Shown: piece by piece, positions 8,702 through 17,087 of the stretch
How the letters are laid out: each line of letters starts with the position of its first letter
Numbering within the stretch: position 1 is the stretch's first letter
Origin: Flavobacteriaceae bacterium
GTDB lineage: Bacteria > Bacteroidota > Bacteroidia > Flavobacteriales > Flavobacteriaceae
Length of the DNA: 39,815 nt
Reading direction: 5' to 3'
Assembly (NCBI GenBank): GCA_009926065.1
Contig: RFPP01000018.1
Coordinates: 1 to 39,815, forward strand
Position numbers and translations under genes: made by a program
Notes under the pieces: model-generated
The model's input: only the letters and a program-made list of their open reading frames with translations
Told to the model about the DNA's origin: nothing
The model's database searches: none

Positions 8702-9151
8702 CTACAATTCAAGCTGTCTTTTTGCTTCGCCAATGGCAAATGCAACTGAATTTGCTAAATTATAACTTCGTACTAATGGTGAAATAGGAATTTTTAAGTG
8801 ATTCGGAAATTTATTTAAAATAGCCTTACTTAATCCTACACTTTCTTTTCCGAAAACCAACCAATCGCCATCTTGATAACTTTCTTTCAAATACGATTTT
8901 TCAGCGTGGGAACTAAATAAAAATACTCGGTTTTTATCAGGAATTTGAGTAGTCAATTCTTCAATATTTTGATATTCTTTCCAATCCAAATGAACCCAAT
9001 AATCCAAACCCGAACGCTTCAAATTTTTGTCTGTGATTTGAAATCCAAAAGGATGAATTAAGTGTAATCGATTTCCTGTTCCTACACACAATCTTCCAAT
9101 ATTTCCTGTATTATTTGGTATTTCTGGCTCTACTAAAACGATGTTCAACAT
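8702..9151 (-). CDS. trmL: tRNA (cytidine/uridine-34-2'-O)-methyltransferase TrmL
   Basis: SPOUT-family enzyme that 2'-O-methylates the wobble base of leucine tRNAs using SAM. It is 149 aa, matching minimal single-domain TrmL. Typical blocks: EPEIPNNTGNIGRLC at the N-terminus, LIHPFGF, GLDYW, LVFGKESVGL and the C-terminal trefoil-knot segment IPISPLVRSYNLANSVAFA. It is transcribed away from the pseudouridine synthase gene by only a 7-nt gap on the same strand, so two RNA-modifying enzymes share one unit. Its 3' end lies 2 nt from the converging ABC ATPase stop. Confidence 0.94.
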   Translation of the reverse strand: MLNIVLVEPEIPNNTGNIGRLCVGTGNRLHLIHPFGFQITDKNLKRSGLDYWVHLDWKEYQNIEELTTQIPDKNRVFLFSSHAEKSYLKESYQDGDWLVFGKESVGLSKAILNKFPNHLKIPISPLVRSYNLANSVAFAIGEAKRQLEL

Positions 9152-9158
9152 ATTGATT

Positions 9159-9746
9159 TTAGATTTTAGAATTAAGATTTAAGAGTTGAGAATAAGCTAT
9201 TTCTTTAACTTCTCCCGATTTTAATTGGTTCAAATATACGTTTCCTATTCTGATTCTAACCAACCTTAACGTTGGAAAACCAACAGCAGATGTCATTTTT
9301 CTTACTTGTCGGAATTTTCCTTCATTTAATGTAATTGAAGCCCAAGAAGTTGGACCATGCCTTTCATCACGAATTTTTTTTCCTCTTTCTCCAAAATTTG
9401 GAACTTCTGAAATTAGAAAAGCCTTACAAGGTTTAGTTTTATATTTTGATCCTTTAAATCCGATTTCAACACCATTTTGAATTTTATCAATTGCTTGTTG
9501 GGAAATAATCCCATCCACTTGAACGTAATATTCTTTATCTACTTTTTTACTTCGCACTAATTCACTCATCATTCCATCAGTAGTTAAAAGGATTAACCCT
9601 TCAGAATCTTCATCTAATCGACCTATTGCCATTGTGCCTTCAGGAAAATCGTACAGTTCACCAAGCAATTTTTTATTCCTTTTCAATTGGTATATAAATT
9701 GGCTCAAATAACCATAAGGTTTGTTTAAAATAAAATGTTTGTGCAT
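9159..9746 (-). CDS. Pseudouridine synthase, RsuA/RluB/E/F family
   Basis: Isomerises a specific uridine in rRNA (RluE-type enzymes modify 23S rRNA). The 195-aa protein starts MHKHFILNKPYGYLSQF, the motif I region of the stand-alone catalytic domain without an S4 domain. Motif II GRLDEDSEGLILLTTDG carries the catalytic Asp, and the C-terminal FRQVRKMTSAVGFPTLRLVR is the motif III region. The frame is open back to 9803, but a consensus -7 box lies at 9765-9772 on this strand, so ATG 9746 is the real start. RluE is the closest match by layout; the exact target site is not certain. Confidence 0.9.
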   Translation of the reverse strand: MHKHFILNKPYGYLSQFIYQLKRNKKLLGELYDFPEGTMAIGRLDEDSEGLILLTTDGMMSELVRSKKVDKEYYVQVDGIISQQAIDKIQNGVEIGFKGSKYKTKPCKAFLISEVPNFGERGKKIRDERHGPTSWASITLNEGKFRQVRKMTSAVGFPTLRLVRIRIGNVYLNQLKSGEVKEIAYSQLLNLNSKI

Positions 9747-9764
9747 TTGAAAAATATTGATTTG

Positions 9765-9772
9765 CAAATTTA
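9765..9772 (-). promoter_or_regulatory. -7 promoter box (TAAATTTG, minus strand) for the pseudouridine synthase-trmL unit
   Basis: Read on the minus strand, TAAATTTG matches TAnnTTTG exactly, is followed by C, and ends 18 nt before the ATG at 9746. It decides the start codon, because an upstream ATG at 9803 would precede the promoter. Confidence 0.65.
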
Positions 9773-9828
9773 CATTTAAAAAAATAATTATTTTGTTTAA
9801 CATTTATTGAAATTAGTTAAACAATTTA

Positions 9829-9836
9829 TATCTTTA
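9829..9836 (+). promoter_or_regulatory. Probable promoter for the TIGR03643-SDR-folE operon
   Basis: TATCTTTA fits TAnnTTTG at seven of eight informative positions and lies 20 nt before the ATG at 9856. A TTG lies about 20 nt upstream, near 9807, at the right distance for a -33 box. Divergent from the minus-strand promoter at 9765. Confidence 0.45.
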
Positions 9837-9855
9837 CACTTTCAAATAAATAATA

Positions 9856-10134
9856 ATGGACAAAAAGTTATCTGAAATTGAAATTGACAGAATAATTGAA
9901 ATGGCTTGGGAAGACCGAACTACATTTGATTCTATATTAATGCAATTTGGACTTAAAGAACAGGAGGTCATTGATTTAATGCGAAGAGAAATGAAACCCT
10001 CAAGTTTCAGAATGTGGCGTGCAAGAGTTCAAGGACGTAAAACAAAGCATGAAAAACTAAGAGATTTTCGTGAAGGCCGATTTAAATGCACACGTCAGAG
10101 ACAAATAAATAATAATAAAATATCTAAAAGATAA
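9856..10134 (+). CDS. TIGR03643 / DUF2805 family protein
   Basis: Small basic protein, 92 aa. The core, residues ~8-75, carries the conserved look of the family: IDRIIEMAWEDRTTFDSI, FGLKEQEVIDLMRR, then FRMWRARVQGRKTKH. The first half resembles a helix-turn-helix, and the tail is rich in Lys and Arg, so nucleic-acid binding is possible but unproven. As I recall, family members usually lie beside cryptochrome/photolyase genes in cyanobacteria and marine bacteria. None is visible here. The stop codon abuts the ATG of the SDR gene with no gap, which indicates translational coupling in a three-gene operon with SDR and folE. Confidence 0.82.
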   Translation: MDKKLSEIEIDRIIEMAWEDRTTFDSILMQFGLKEQEVIDLMRREMKPSSFRMWRARVQGRKTKHEKLRDFREGRFKCTRQRQINNNKISKR

Positions 10135-10818
10135 ATGAAAAACGTAGTAATTATTGGAGGAAGCAAAGGAATTGGTAATTCAATTTTGAAACAAGTAATA
10201 GAAAATAACAAGGTTATAAATATCAGTAGAACCCTACCCGAAATTTCTCATCCTAATTTGACCAACTTTCAATTGGATGTTTTGGCTTCAGAGCTCCCAA
10301 ATATTGAAGAAATAGATGTATTAATTTATTGTCCTGGTTCAATCAATTTAAAACCAATTATGAGTTTGGGAATTGATGATTTCAGAAATGATTTTGAAAT
10401 CAATGTAATAGGAGCTGTAAAATCAATTCAAAAATATTTACCAACTATTAAAAAAGGGACAAACCCTTCAATAATACTTTTTAGTACCGTTGCTGCAAAA
10501 TTAGGAATGCCTTTTCACGCAAGTATTGCTACTGCAAAATCGGGAGTTGAAGGTTTGGTAAAATCACTTGGAGCTGAATTAGCACCAACAGTTAGAGTAA
10601 ATGCAATTGCTCCAACAATTACTGAAACCTCATTGTCAGCTGCAATCCTTAGAAATGATAGAATGAAAGAAAATATGATTGAGAGACACCCAATGAAAGG
10701 ATACTTAAACCCAGATGAAGTGGCAGGAATGGCAAATTTTTTAATGTCAGATAGCGCTAAATCTATTTCGGGTCAAGTTTTTGAAATGGATTATGGGATT
10801 GTAAATTTTAAAATTTAA
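10135..10818 (+). CDS. SDR-family protein lacking the usual catalytic Tyr
   Basis: Rossmann-fold short-chain dehydrogenase/reductase, 227 aa. The cofactor motif GGSKGIG is at residues 8-14, the structural Asn at N90 (INVIG), and the C-terminal NAIAPTITETSL block is present. In the active site the usual Ser is T118, the Tyr of YxxxK is I131, and only K135 is kept (GMPFHASIATAKSGVEG). It therefore probably does not use the standard Ser-Tyr-Lys mechanism. I recall the GMPFHAS pattern in SDRs next to photolyase and folE genes, which suggests a conserved subfamily rather than decay. It is sandwiched between a TIGR03643 gene (0 nt) and folE (9 nt). A role in pterin reduction or binding is an inference. 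Confidence 0.88.
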   Translation: MKNVVIIGGSKGIGNSILKQVIENNKVINISRTLPEISHPNLTNFQLDVLASELPNIEEIDVLIYCPGSINLKPIMSLGIDDFRNDFEINVIGAVKSIQKYLPTIKKGTNPSIILFSTVAAKLGMPFHASIATAKSGVEGLVKSLGAELAPTVRVNAIAPTITETSLSAAILRNDRMKENMIERHPMKGYLNPDEVAGMANFLMSDSAKSISGQVFEMDYGIVNFKI

Positions 10819-10827
10819 AAAAAATAA

Positions 10828-11427
10828 ATGAAAAGTTACGAAAAAAATGAGATTTACGATACGAAATTAATCGAATCCCTATCTGAAAATTACAAAACAA
10901 TAATAGAAAATTTAGGGGAAAATATAAACCGAGAAGGACTTCAAAAAACCCCAGAGAGAGTTGCCAAAGCAATGCAGTTTCTTACACATGGTTACGAATT
11001 AGACCCACTAGAAATACTAAAATCGGCATTATTTACTGAAGATCACCAACAAATGATAGTGGTAAAAGACATTGAAGTATATTCGATGTGCGAACACCAT
11101 ATGTTACCTTTTTTTGGAAAAGCACACGTGGCCTATATTCCCAACGGAAAAATTGTAGGTTTAAGTAAAATTCCTAGAATTGTAGATGCATTTGCAAGAA
11201 GAATGCAAGTTCAAGAACGATTGACAGACGAAATTAAAAACTGTATTCAGGAAGCCTTAAATCCGCTTGGAGTGGCAGTTGTTATTGAGGCACAACACAT
11301 GTGTATGCAAATGAGAGGAATTCAAAAACAAAATTCCTACACCACAACATCGTCATTCACGGGAGCATTTGAAAAAGATAAAACCAGAAAAGAATTCATT
11401 AGTTTAATTTCAAATAAATTGAGTTAA
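10828..11427 (+). CDS. folE: GTP cyclohydrolase I (second copy, in SDR operon)
   Basis: Converts GTP to dihydroneopterin triphosphate. It is 199 aa, the usual bacterial length. Zinc ligands: CEHH at residues 88-91 and the Cys in [32 protein letters not shown] and [10 protein letters not shown] are intact, so it should be active. It differs from the copy at 515-1186 in the N-terminus, in the segment after the second Cys ([16 protein letters not shown]), and in many substitutions, so the two are old paralogues rather than a recent duplication. Being the last gene of a TIGR03643-SDR-folE operon, it probably supplies a pterin for that system instead of bulk folate. The 3' end converges on the minus-strand propeller gene with a 7-nt gap. 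Confidence 0.93.
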   Translation: MKSYEKNEIYDTKLIESLSENYKTIIENLGENINREGLQKTPERVAKAMQFLTHGYELDPLEILKSALFTEDHQQMIVVKDIEVYSMCEHHMLPFFGKAHVAYIPNGKIVGLSKIPRIVDAFARRMQVQERLTDEIKNCIQEALNPLGVAVVIEAQHMCMQMRGIQKQNSYTTTSSFTGAFEKDKTRKEFISLISNKLS

Positions 11428-11434
11428 AATAAAA

Positions 11435-12484
11435 TTAGTTAAATATCATTCTAACTAATTTATTTTTTCCAGCTAAATAAGCAATTTTTGAATTTTGAAA
11501 TCTAAAGGTATAAATATCTTTATCTTCTGATAGTTTTTTCCAATTTTCGCCTTGATTATTGGAACTATATATTCCTGTGGTTCCAACACTCATAATACTA
11601 TTACCATTAGAATCAGGAACAAATTGAACACAGGAAGCATAGCCAAAACCTTGGTTAATTCCAATTAATTTCCATGTTTGACCGCCATCAAATGTTATGG
11701 CTTTGTTTGCTTTATTGTCTAACTGATTTTCATAGTTTCCTCCAACAATTATCCCTATTTTTTCATTTAGGAAATCAGCTGAGAAAATTCCAGTCATAGT
11801 TTGACCTTGAATGATTGGTGTTTCATAAACTTGCCAAGTTTTACAAAAATTATCGCTTACAAATAGTCTTGACTTAATACCTCCAGAAACTATAAATATT
11901 CTATTTCTTTTTATGCAAATATTAGTATTGCTTGCCGCAAATGCAGCTTCTCCTACTGCAAGTTTAGGTAATCTACTATTGGATAGTTTATTCCACGTTG
12001 TCCCACCGTCCAAAGTTGTAATTATTGAAAAGGTATCCTCAGTAGGATCACCAATTGCAATTGCTTTTTTGTTATCAATGAAATGAATAGCATCATAAAA
12101 TACCTTTTTATGATTTTCACGATATACTAATTTATAGGTTAAATCATGTTTGTCAATTTTATATAATAAAGCTGGATTTCCTACACTTAAAATAAAAATA
12201 GAATTTTTGTTTTGCGCGATGCTTCTAAATTCTAGCTTCAAAGAATCCAAGCTGATTTTTCTCTCAATACGATTATTAGTAACCAAGTCAATGTAGCCAA
12301 ATCTATTTTTATCGGCAGCATACCAAACTTTATTTTTATCTATTTCAATTGCTCGAATACTTATATTATCAATAAAAAGTGTATCAATTAAAATACCTGA
12401 TTGATTATATTTACTTACAATTAGTGTATCTTTTGAAATAACGCTAAATAAAAATAAAACTAATGCTGTTATAATATATTTCAT
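11435..12484 (-). CDS. Exported Ycf48-like/BNR-repeat beta-propeller protein
   Basis: 349 aa with an N-terminal signal sequence (MKYIITALVLFLFSVIS). The body has recurrent sialidase-type BNR motifs: TTLDGGTTWNKL, VSDNFCKTWQVY, TFDGGQTWKLIG and SSNNQGENWKKL, about 50-70 residues apart. With the intervening strands this predicts a six- or seven-bladed propeller like the photosystem II assembly factor Ycf48. In Flavobacteria such proteins are often labelled oxidoreductases, without support from motifs. It is likely a periplasmic or surface scaffold, with the function unknown. A TATTTTAG near-match to the -7 box lies upstream on the minus strand. It is divergent from the gene at 12610. Confidence 0.8.
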   Translation of the reverse strand: MKYIITALVLFLFSVISKDTLIVSKYNQSGILIDTLFIDNISIRAIEIDKNKVWYAADKNRFGYIDLVTNNRIERKISLDSLKLEFRSIAQNKNSIFILSVGNPALLYKIDKHDLTYKLVYRENHKKVFYDAIHFIDNKKAIAIGDPTEDTFSIITTLDGGTTWNKLSNSRLPKLAVGEAAFAASNTNICIKRNRIFIVSGGIKSRLFVSDNFCKTWQVYETPIIQGQTMTGIFSADFLNEKIGIIVGGNYENQLDNKANKAITFDGGQTWKLIGINQGFGYASCVQFVPDSNGNSIMSVGTTGIYSSNNQGENWKKLSEDKDIYTFRFQNSKIAYLAGKNKLVRMIFN

Positions 12485-12544
12485 AAGGAAAGTTTTTAAT
12501 GAAGCTAAAATACATGAATAATTTTTAAAATGTTTAAGTTTTGT

Positions 12545-12552
12545 TAAATTTG
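12545..12552 (+). promoter_or_regulatory. -7 promoter box (TAAATTTG)
   Basis: Exact TAnnTTTG match, 57 nt before the ATG at 12610. It rules out the upstream TTG at 12541 as a start for that frame. Confidence 0.55.
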
Positions 12553-12609
12553 ATTGTTGGCATAATAATTGGATATTTTAAAATAGAATTAATCATAAAA
12601 TTTTATATT

Positions 12610-13566
12610 ATGAAAAAGAAAATCCTTTTTTTAATGTTTTTTTTCTTATTGTTTGTAAATACTATTCATTCACAAACTAGAACTACAGTAAACGCTTCAA
12701 ACTCAGAAATTAGTGACAATTTAGATTTGAAAGCGGTTGCTTCAATTTTTGGTGATTCCAAAAATTTAGAAGATTTTGAGTATCGATTAAACAATCCTAA
12801 ATATAAAATTTCAAATTTAGATTTGAATGATGACCGTCAAGTTGATTATTTGAGAGTTTTTGAAACTGTTAAAGGCAACACTCACTTAATTGTTATTCAA
12901 GCTATTTTAGAAAAAGATATATTTCAGGATGTAGCTACTATTGAAGTAGAAAAAGACAGCTATAACAATACACAAGTACAAATTGTCGGAGATGTATATT
13001 TGTATGGAAACAACTACATATTTGAGCCCGTTTATGTTAATTCTCCATTAGTATTTTCTTATTTTTGGGCACCGAATTATAGAATATATTATTCAAGATG
13101 GAATTGGGGTTATTACCCAAGATTTTACAATTATTGGCGTCCCTTTCCAATATACAGATACCATAGAAACGTAAGAAATTGGATAAATTTTAAAAACCAA
13201 TATAAATATGTTAATGTTAGAAGAAGCTCTGTAGCAATAAATCTTCATAGAAATATTCGAGCTAATAGTTATGAAATTAGAAGACCTGAACTTTCTTTTG
13301 TGAGAAGAAATGCCAATGTATCAAATAGATATGAACTAGATCGAACTAGAAACTTAAATGTAAATAATAGACCTGTTAACAATAATGTTATTAATAACAG
13401 AAATAATGTAAGAAATGAGGCTGAAACTCGTAGTACAAATTCTCGAATTGAAAATTCAAGAAGAAATCAATCAGAGTCAGCTGTTCCACAAAGACAACAA
13501 AATAATGATCGAACTAGCAGAAACACTAACACAAGAGAAAGAAGAAATTCTAATTCTAGAGGATAA
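12610..13566 (+). CDS. Secreted protein of unknown function with Asn/Arg-rich tail
   Basis: 318 aa. Starting at ATG 12610 gives a clean signal peptide (MKKKILFLMFFFLLFVNTIHSQ). Residues ~25-150 form a compact domain with DLNDDRQVDYLRVFE and IVIQAILEKDIFQDVATIEVEK, which looks like the widespread flavobacterial envelope hypothetical family, though I cannot name a Pfam entry. A Tyr/Trp/Pro-rich stretch follows (FAPNYRIYYSRWNWGYYPRF-like region, about 155-190). The last ~110 residues are dominated by Asn, Arg and Ser and are likely disordered and positively charged. The upstream in-frame TTG at 12541 is excluded by the promoter box at 12545. A strong terminator follows. Confidence 0.75.
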   Translation: MKKKILFLMFFFLLFVNTIHSQTRTTVNASNSEISDNLDLKAVASIFGDSKNLEDFEYRLNNPKYKISNLDLNDDRQVDYLRVFETVKGNTHLIVIQAILEKDIFQDVATIEVEKDSYNNTQVQIVGDVYLYGNNYIFEPVYVNSPLVFSYFWAPNYRIYYSRWNWGYYPRFYNYWRPFPIYRYHRNVRNWINFKNQYKYVNVRRSSVAINLHRNIRANSYEIRRPELSFVRRNANVSNRYELDRTRNLNVNNRPVNNNVINNRNNVRNEAETRSTNSRIENSRRNQSESAVPQRQQNNDRTSRNTNTRERRNSNSRG

Positions 13567-13590
13567 TTGTTAAATTTAATAATTTTAAAA

Positions 13591-13622
13591 AACACCGAAA
13601 TTATTTCGGTGTTTTTTTTTTT
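13591..13622 (+). terminator. Rho-independent terminator
   Basis: Perfect 10-bp stem AACACCGAAA / TTTCGGTGTT with a TTA loop and a T run of about ten. Separates the secreted-protein gene from kup. Confidence 0.9.
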
Positions 13623-13678
13623 CATTTGTTTTTATGAAAAAAAAATAAAACAATAGACAATTTTAAATTTTATAGTAA

Positions 13679-13686
13679 TAAATTTG
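13679..13686 (+). promoter_or_regulatory. -7 promoter box (TAAATTTG) for kup
   Basis: Exact TAnnTTTG match ending 22 nt before the kup ATG at 13709. Confidence 0.6.
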
Positions 13687-13708
13687 TAAAGTTTTTTAAA
13701 CTATTCTT

Positions 13709-15670
13709 ATGAGTTCTCATCATCACAATCTACACAGTAAATTATCATTTGGTGGATTATTAATTACTTTAGGTATAATTTACGGAGATATTGGAACCTC
13801 GCCTCTTTACGTAATGAAAGCTATCCTTGGGATTCATGCTATTACTTCTGATATAGTTTTAGGAGGTATTTCCTGTATTTTTTGGACCTTAACACTACAG
13901 ACAACTTTAAAATATGTACTAATCACGTTAAGTGCTGATAACAATGGTGAGGGTGGAATTTTTGCTTTATATGCATTAGTAAAAAGAACAAAAGTAAAAT
14001 GGTTAATTGTGCCCGCTATTATTGGAGGTAGCGCATTATTAGCTGATGGAATTATAACTCCACCTATATCTGTATCTTCTGCAGTAGAAGGAATTAGAAC
14101 ATACTACCCTGATATTAATACAATACCAATAGTGATTGGAATACTATTTATGTTATTCACAATTCAGCAATTTGGAACAAAATTAGTTGGAAAGTTTTTT
14201 GCTCCAATGATGTTAATTTGGTTTGGAATGTTGGGAATACTTGGTGCTATTCAAATAGTTAACCATATTGAAGTATTAAAAGCTATAAATCCCTATTATG
14301 CTATCCATTTATTAAAGATTCACCCAGAAGGATTTTTCGTTCTTGGTTTTGTATTTCTTTGTACAACAGGTGCGGAAGCATTATATTCTGATATGGGACA
14401 TTGTGGTAGAAAAAATATCAGAATCAGTTGGATTTTTGTAAAAACAACCTTGGTTTTAAACTACTTTGGCCAGGGAGCATATTTGTTGCAACATGAGGGT
14501 AATACGCTACAATCTTTAGGTGGTAAAAATGGAAACCCATTCTATTTGATAATGGAAAGTTGGTTTTTACCATTTGGAATCGTAATAGCTACACTTGCAG
14601 CTGTAATTGCATCACAAGCATTAATAAGTGGTTCGTTTACATTGATAAATGAAGCAATGAGATTAAATTTTTGGCCTAAAGTTAGAATTAAATACCCAAC
14701 TGAATTAAAAGGTCAATTGTATATTCCTTCAATCAACTGGTTGTTATTTGCAGGTTGTGTAATGATTGTATTACACTTCGAAGAATCTAATAATATGGAG
14801 GCTGCCTATGGTTTAGCAATTATTTTATGTATGATTATGACAACTCTACTATTAAATTTCTATATGATTATTAAAAGGGTTTCTTGGATGATAATTGCTT
14901 CATTAATTACTATATATTTAGTTATTGAATTTAGTTTTTTATTTGCTAATCTCAATAAGTTCTCACATGGAGGATATGTGACTTTGTTCATTGCTTTGAT
15001 GTTAATAGGAATAATGACTATTTGGCATTTAGCAAAGAAAATTAGTAAAAATTATACAAAGTTTGTAAAGATTGAATCTTACAAAAAAGTTCTAACTGAA
15101 CTGAGCGCAGATTTTTCAATTCCAAAATATGCAACTCATTTAGTATATATGACAAATGCCAGTCGAACTGAAGAAATCGAAGAAAAAGTAATGTACTCTA
15201 TTTTGCAAAAACGCCCAAAAAGAGCTGACTTATATTGGTTTGTTCACGTCAATATTTTAAGTGAACCATACAAAACCGAATATAAAGTAACTGAAATAAT
15301 TAAAGATGACTTATTCCGAATTGATTTTAATTTAGGATTTAGAGAGCCTACTAAAATCAATTTGATGTTCAAAGAAGTATTAAAAGATATGGTTAAAAAT
15401 GGCGAAGTTGATGTAACTAGCCGGTATGAATCATTGAATAAAAATAATATCCTTGGAGATTTCAAATTTGTACTTTTTGAAAAATTCTTATCTAATGATA
15501 GCGATTTATTATGGCATGAAAAAATTGTTATGAATGCTTATTTCTTAATCAAAAAATTTAGTTTATCTGAAGAAAAAGCTTTTGGACTAGATAGTAGTTC
15601 CGTAAAAATTGAAAAATTCCCAATGGTTCTTCATCCACCTGAAAAAATTCATTTGAACAGAATAGAATAA
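13709..15670 (+). CDS. kup: KUP-family potassium transporter
   Basis: Inner-membrane K+/H+ symporter, 653 aa, within the family range of 620-700. The first span carries the signature GIIYGDIGTSPLYVMKAI (residues ~19-36), followed by the NGEGGIFALYAL and GSALLADGIITPPISV blocks and, in the middle, GAEALYSDMGHCG. About twelve hydrophobic spans end near residue 450. The rest is a soluble cytoplasmic domain with little sequence conservation, as is normal for KUP. It is a single-gene unit with its own promoter. No sensor or regulator lies beside it. Confidence 0.96.
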   Translation: MSSHHHNLHSKLSFGGLLITLGIIYGDIGTSPLYVMKAILGIHAITSDIVLGGISCIFWTLTLQTTLKYVLITLSADNNGEGGIFALYALVKRTKVKWLIVPAIIGGSALLADGIITPPISVSSAVEGIRTYYPDINTIPIVIGILFMLFTIQQFGTKLVGKFFAPMMLIWFGMLGILGAIQIVNHIEVLKAINPYYAIHLLKIHPEGFFVLGFVFLCTTGAEALYSDMGHCGRKNIRISWIFVKTTLVLNYFGQGAYLLQHEGNTLQSLGGKNGNPFYLIMESWFLPFGIVIATLAAVIASQALISGSFTLINEAMRLNFWPKVRIKYPTELKGQLYIPSINWLLFAGCVMIVLHFEESNNMEAAYGLAIILCMIMTTLLLNFYMIIKRVSWMIIASLITIYLVIEFSFLFANLNKFSHGGYVTLFIALMLIGIMTIWHLAKKISKNYTKFVKIESYKKVLTELSADFSIPKYATHLVYMTNASRTEEIEEKVMYSILQKRPKRADLYWFVHVNILSEPYKTEYKVTEIIKDDLFRIDFNLGFREPTKINLMFKEVLKDMVKNGEVDVTSRYESLNKNNILGDFKFVLFEKFLSNDSDLLWHEKIVMNAYFLIKKFSLSEEKAFGLDSSSVKIEKFPMVLHPPEKIHLNRIE

Positions 15671-15741
15671 TTTGATTAATTAATATAAAATTGTAACAAT
15701 TCAATATATTACTTAACTGATATCTCTACTAAAAAAAGCTG

Positions 15742-15749
15742 TACCTTTG
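15742..15749 (+). promoter_or_regulatory. -7 promoter box (TACCTTTG) for the rRNA methyltransferase gene
   Basis: Exact TAnnTTTG match followed by C, ending 17 nt before the ATG at 15767. Confidence 0.65.
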
Positions 15750-15766
15750 CACCTCAATTAACAATA

Positions 15767-16984
15767 ATGAGATTACATAGAAATTTAGTTTATACAACTA
15801 TCGATTCCCTAAATTCGATTTTTAATGAAGGGGAATATGCAGATAAAGTGGTAGCAAGAGCTTTAAAAAAAGATAAACGATGGGGAAGCTCCGATAGAAA
15901 ATTTGTTGCAGAAACTATTTACGAAATAGTTAGATGGAAAAGATTATATGCTGAAATAGCAGAAGTAAAAGAACCTTATGACCGAGACAATCTTTGGAGA
16001 ATGTTTTCAGTTTGGGCAGTATTAAGAGGATACCCTATTCCGGATTGGAGACAATTAGAAGGAACTCCAGAACGAAAAATCAAAGGTCGTTTTGACGAAT
16101 TATCCAAAATTAGAACCTTTAGGGAATCTATTCCCGATTGGATGGACGAATTGGGTGTTAAAGAATTAGGAGAAAAAATCTGGTCAATTGAAATAGCAGC
16201 CCAAAACCAACCAGCCAAAGTTATTTTACGCGTAAATACCCTCAAAACTTCGCGAGAAAAACTACATTCAATGTTAATGGATTTGGATATTGAGACAACA
16301 TTCTTAAAAGAACAACCTGATGCGTTGGTTCTTAAAGAAAGAGCTAACGTATTTATGACTGATGCTTTTAAAGATGGATTGTTTGAGGTTCAAGATGCTA
16401 ACTCTCAACTGGTTGCTCCATTTTTAGATGTACATCCAGGAATGAGAGTTGTGGATACTTGTGCTGGAGCGGGTGGAAAAACTTTACATTTAGCCTCATT
16501 AATGCAGAATAAAGGCCAATTAATTGCAATGGACTTGTATGAAAGTAAATTGAAACAATTAAAATTAAGAGCCAAAAGAAATGGCGCTTTTAATATTGAA
16601 TATCGAATAATAGAATCCACGAAAGTGATAAAAAAACTGCAAGAAAAAGCTGATAGAGTTTTGATCGATGCCCCATGTAGCGGATTGGGCGTTTTAAAAA
16701 GAAATCCAGATGCAAAATGGAAACTCCAACCAGAATTCATCGACAATATCAAAAAAGTACAAGCCGAGGTTCTAGTAAGTTATTCCAGAATAGTAAAGCC
16801 TGGAGGTAAATTAGTTTATGCTACTTGCTCAATACTTCCATCTGAAAATGAAGATCAAGTGAAAAACTTTTTGAAAAATACCGAAATGGGTAAAAAATTT
16901 AAATTCCAAAAAGAATGCAAAATATTAGCATCGGAGTCGGGTTTTGATGGTTTTTATATGGCATTGCTTGAGAGAATAATCTAG
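15767..16984 (+). CDS. RsmB/NOP-family RNA (cytosine-5) methyltransferase
   Basis: SAM-dependent m5C methyltransferase acting on rRNA, 405 aa. The N-terminal ~140 residues are helical, in the position of the NusB-like domain of RsmB. The catalytic domain shows the SAM-binding block VVDTCAGAGGKTLHLASLM, motif IV DAPCSGLGVLKRNPDAKW with its Cys, and motif VI YATCSILPSENEDQ with the TC nucleophile Cys. Both catalytic Cys are present, so the enzyme should be active. RsmB itself (m5C967 of 16S rRNA) is the closest role, but relatives with other targets share these motifs. Single-gene unit with a promoter at 15742. Confidence 0.9.
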   Translation: MRLHRNLVYTTIDSLNSIFNEGEYADKVVARALKKDKRWGSSDRKFVAETIYEIVRWKRLYAEIAEVKEPYDRDNLWRMFSVWAVLRGYPIPDWRQLEGTPERKIKGRFDELSKIRTFRESIPDWMDELGVKELGEKIWSIEIAAQNQPAKVILRVNTLKTSREKLHSMLMDLDIETTFLKEQPDALVLKERANVFMTDAFKDGLFEVQDANSQLVAPFLDVHPGMRVVDTCAGAGGKTLHLASLMQNKGQLIAMDLYESKLKQLKLRAKRNGAFNIEYRIIESTKVIKKLQEKADRVLIDAPCSGLGVLKRNPDAKWKLQPEFIDNIKKVQAEVLVSYSRIVKPGGKLVYATCSILPSENEDQVKNFLKNTEMGKKFKFQKECKILASESGFDGFYMALLERII

Positions 16985-17087
16985 TTTTGTATTTCATCAA
17001 ATAAATAAATAATTTATTATATATTAATTTAATATTCGCTTTAAAAACAATTTTGTTTAATTTTACATTTCGCTTTTATAAAATTAT

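Noticed and set aside
9747..9803. N-terminal extension of the pseudouridine synthase
   Set aside because: It includes the minus-strand promoter box, and family similarity begins at MHKHFILNKPYG.
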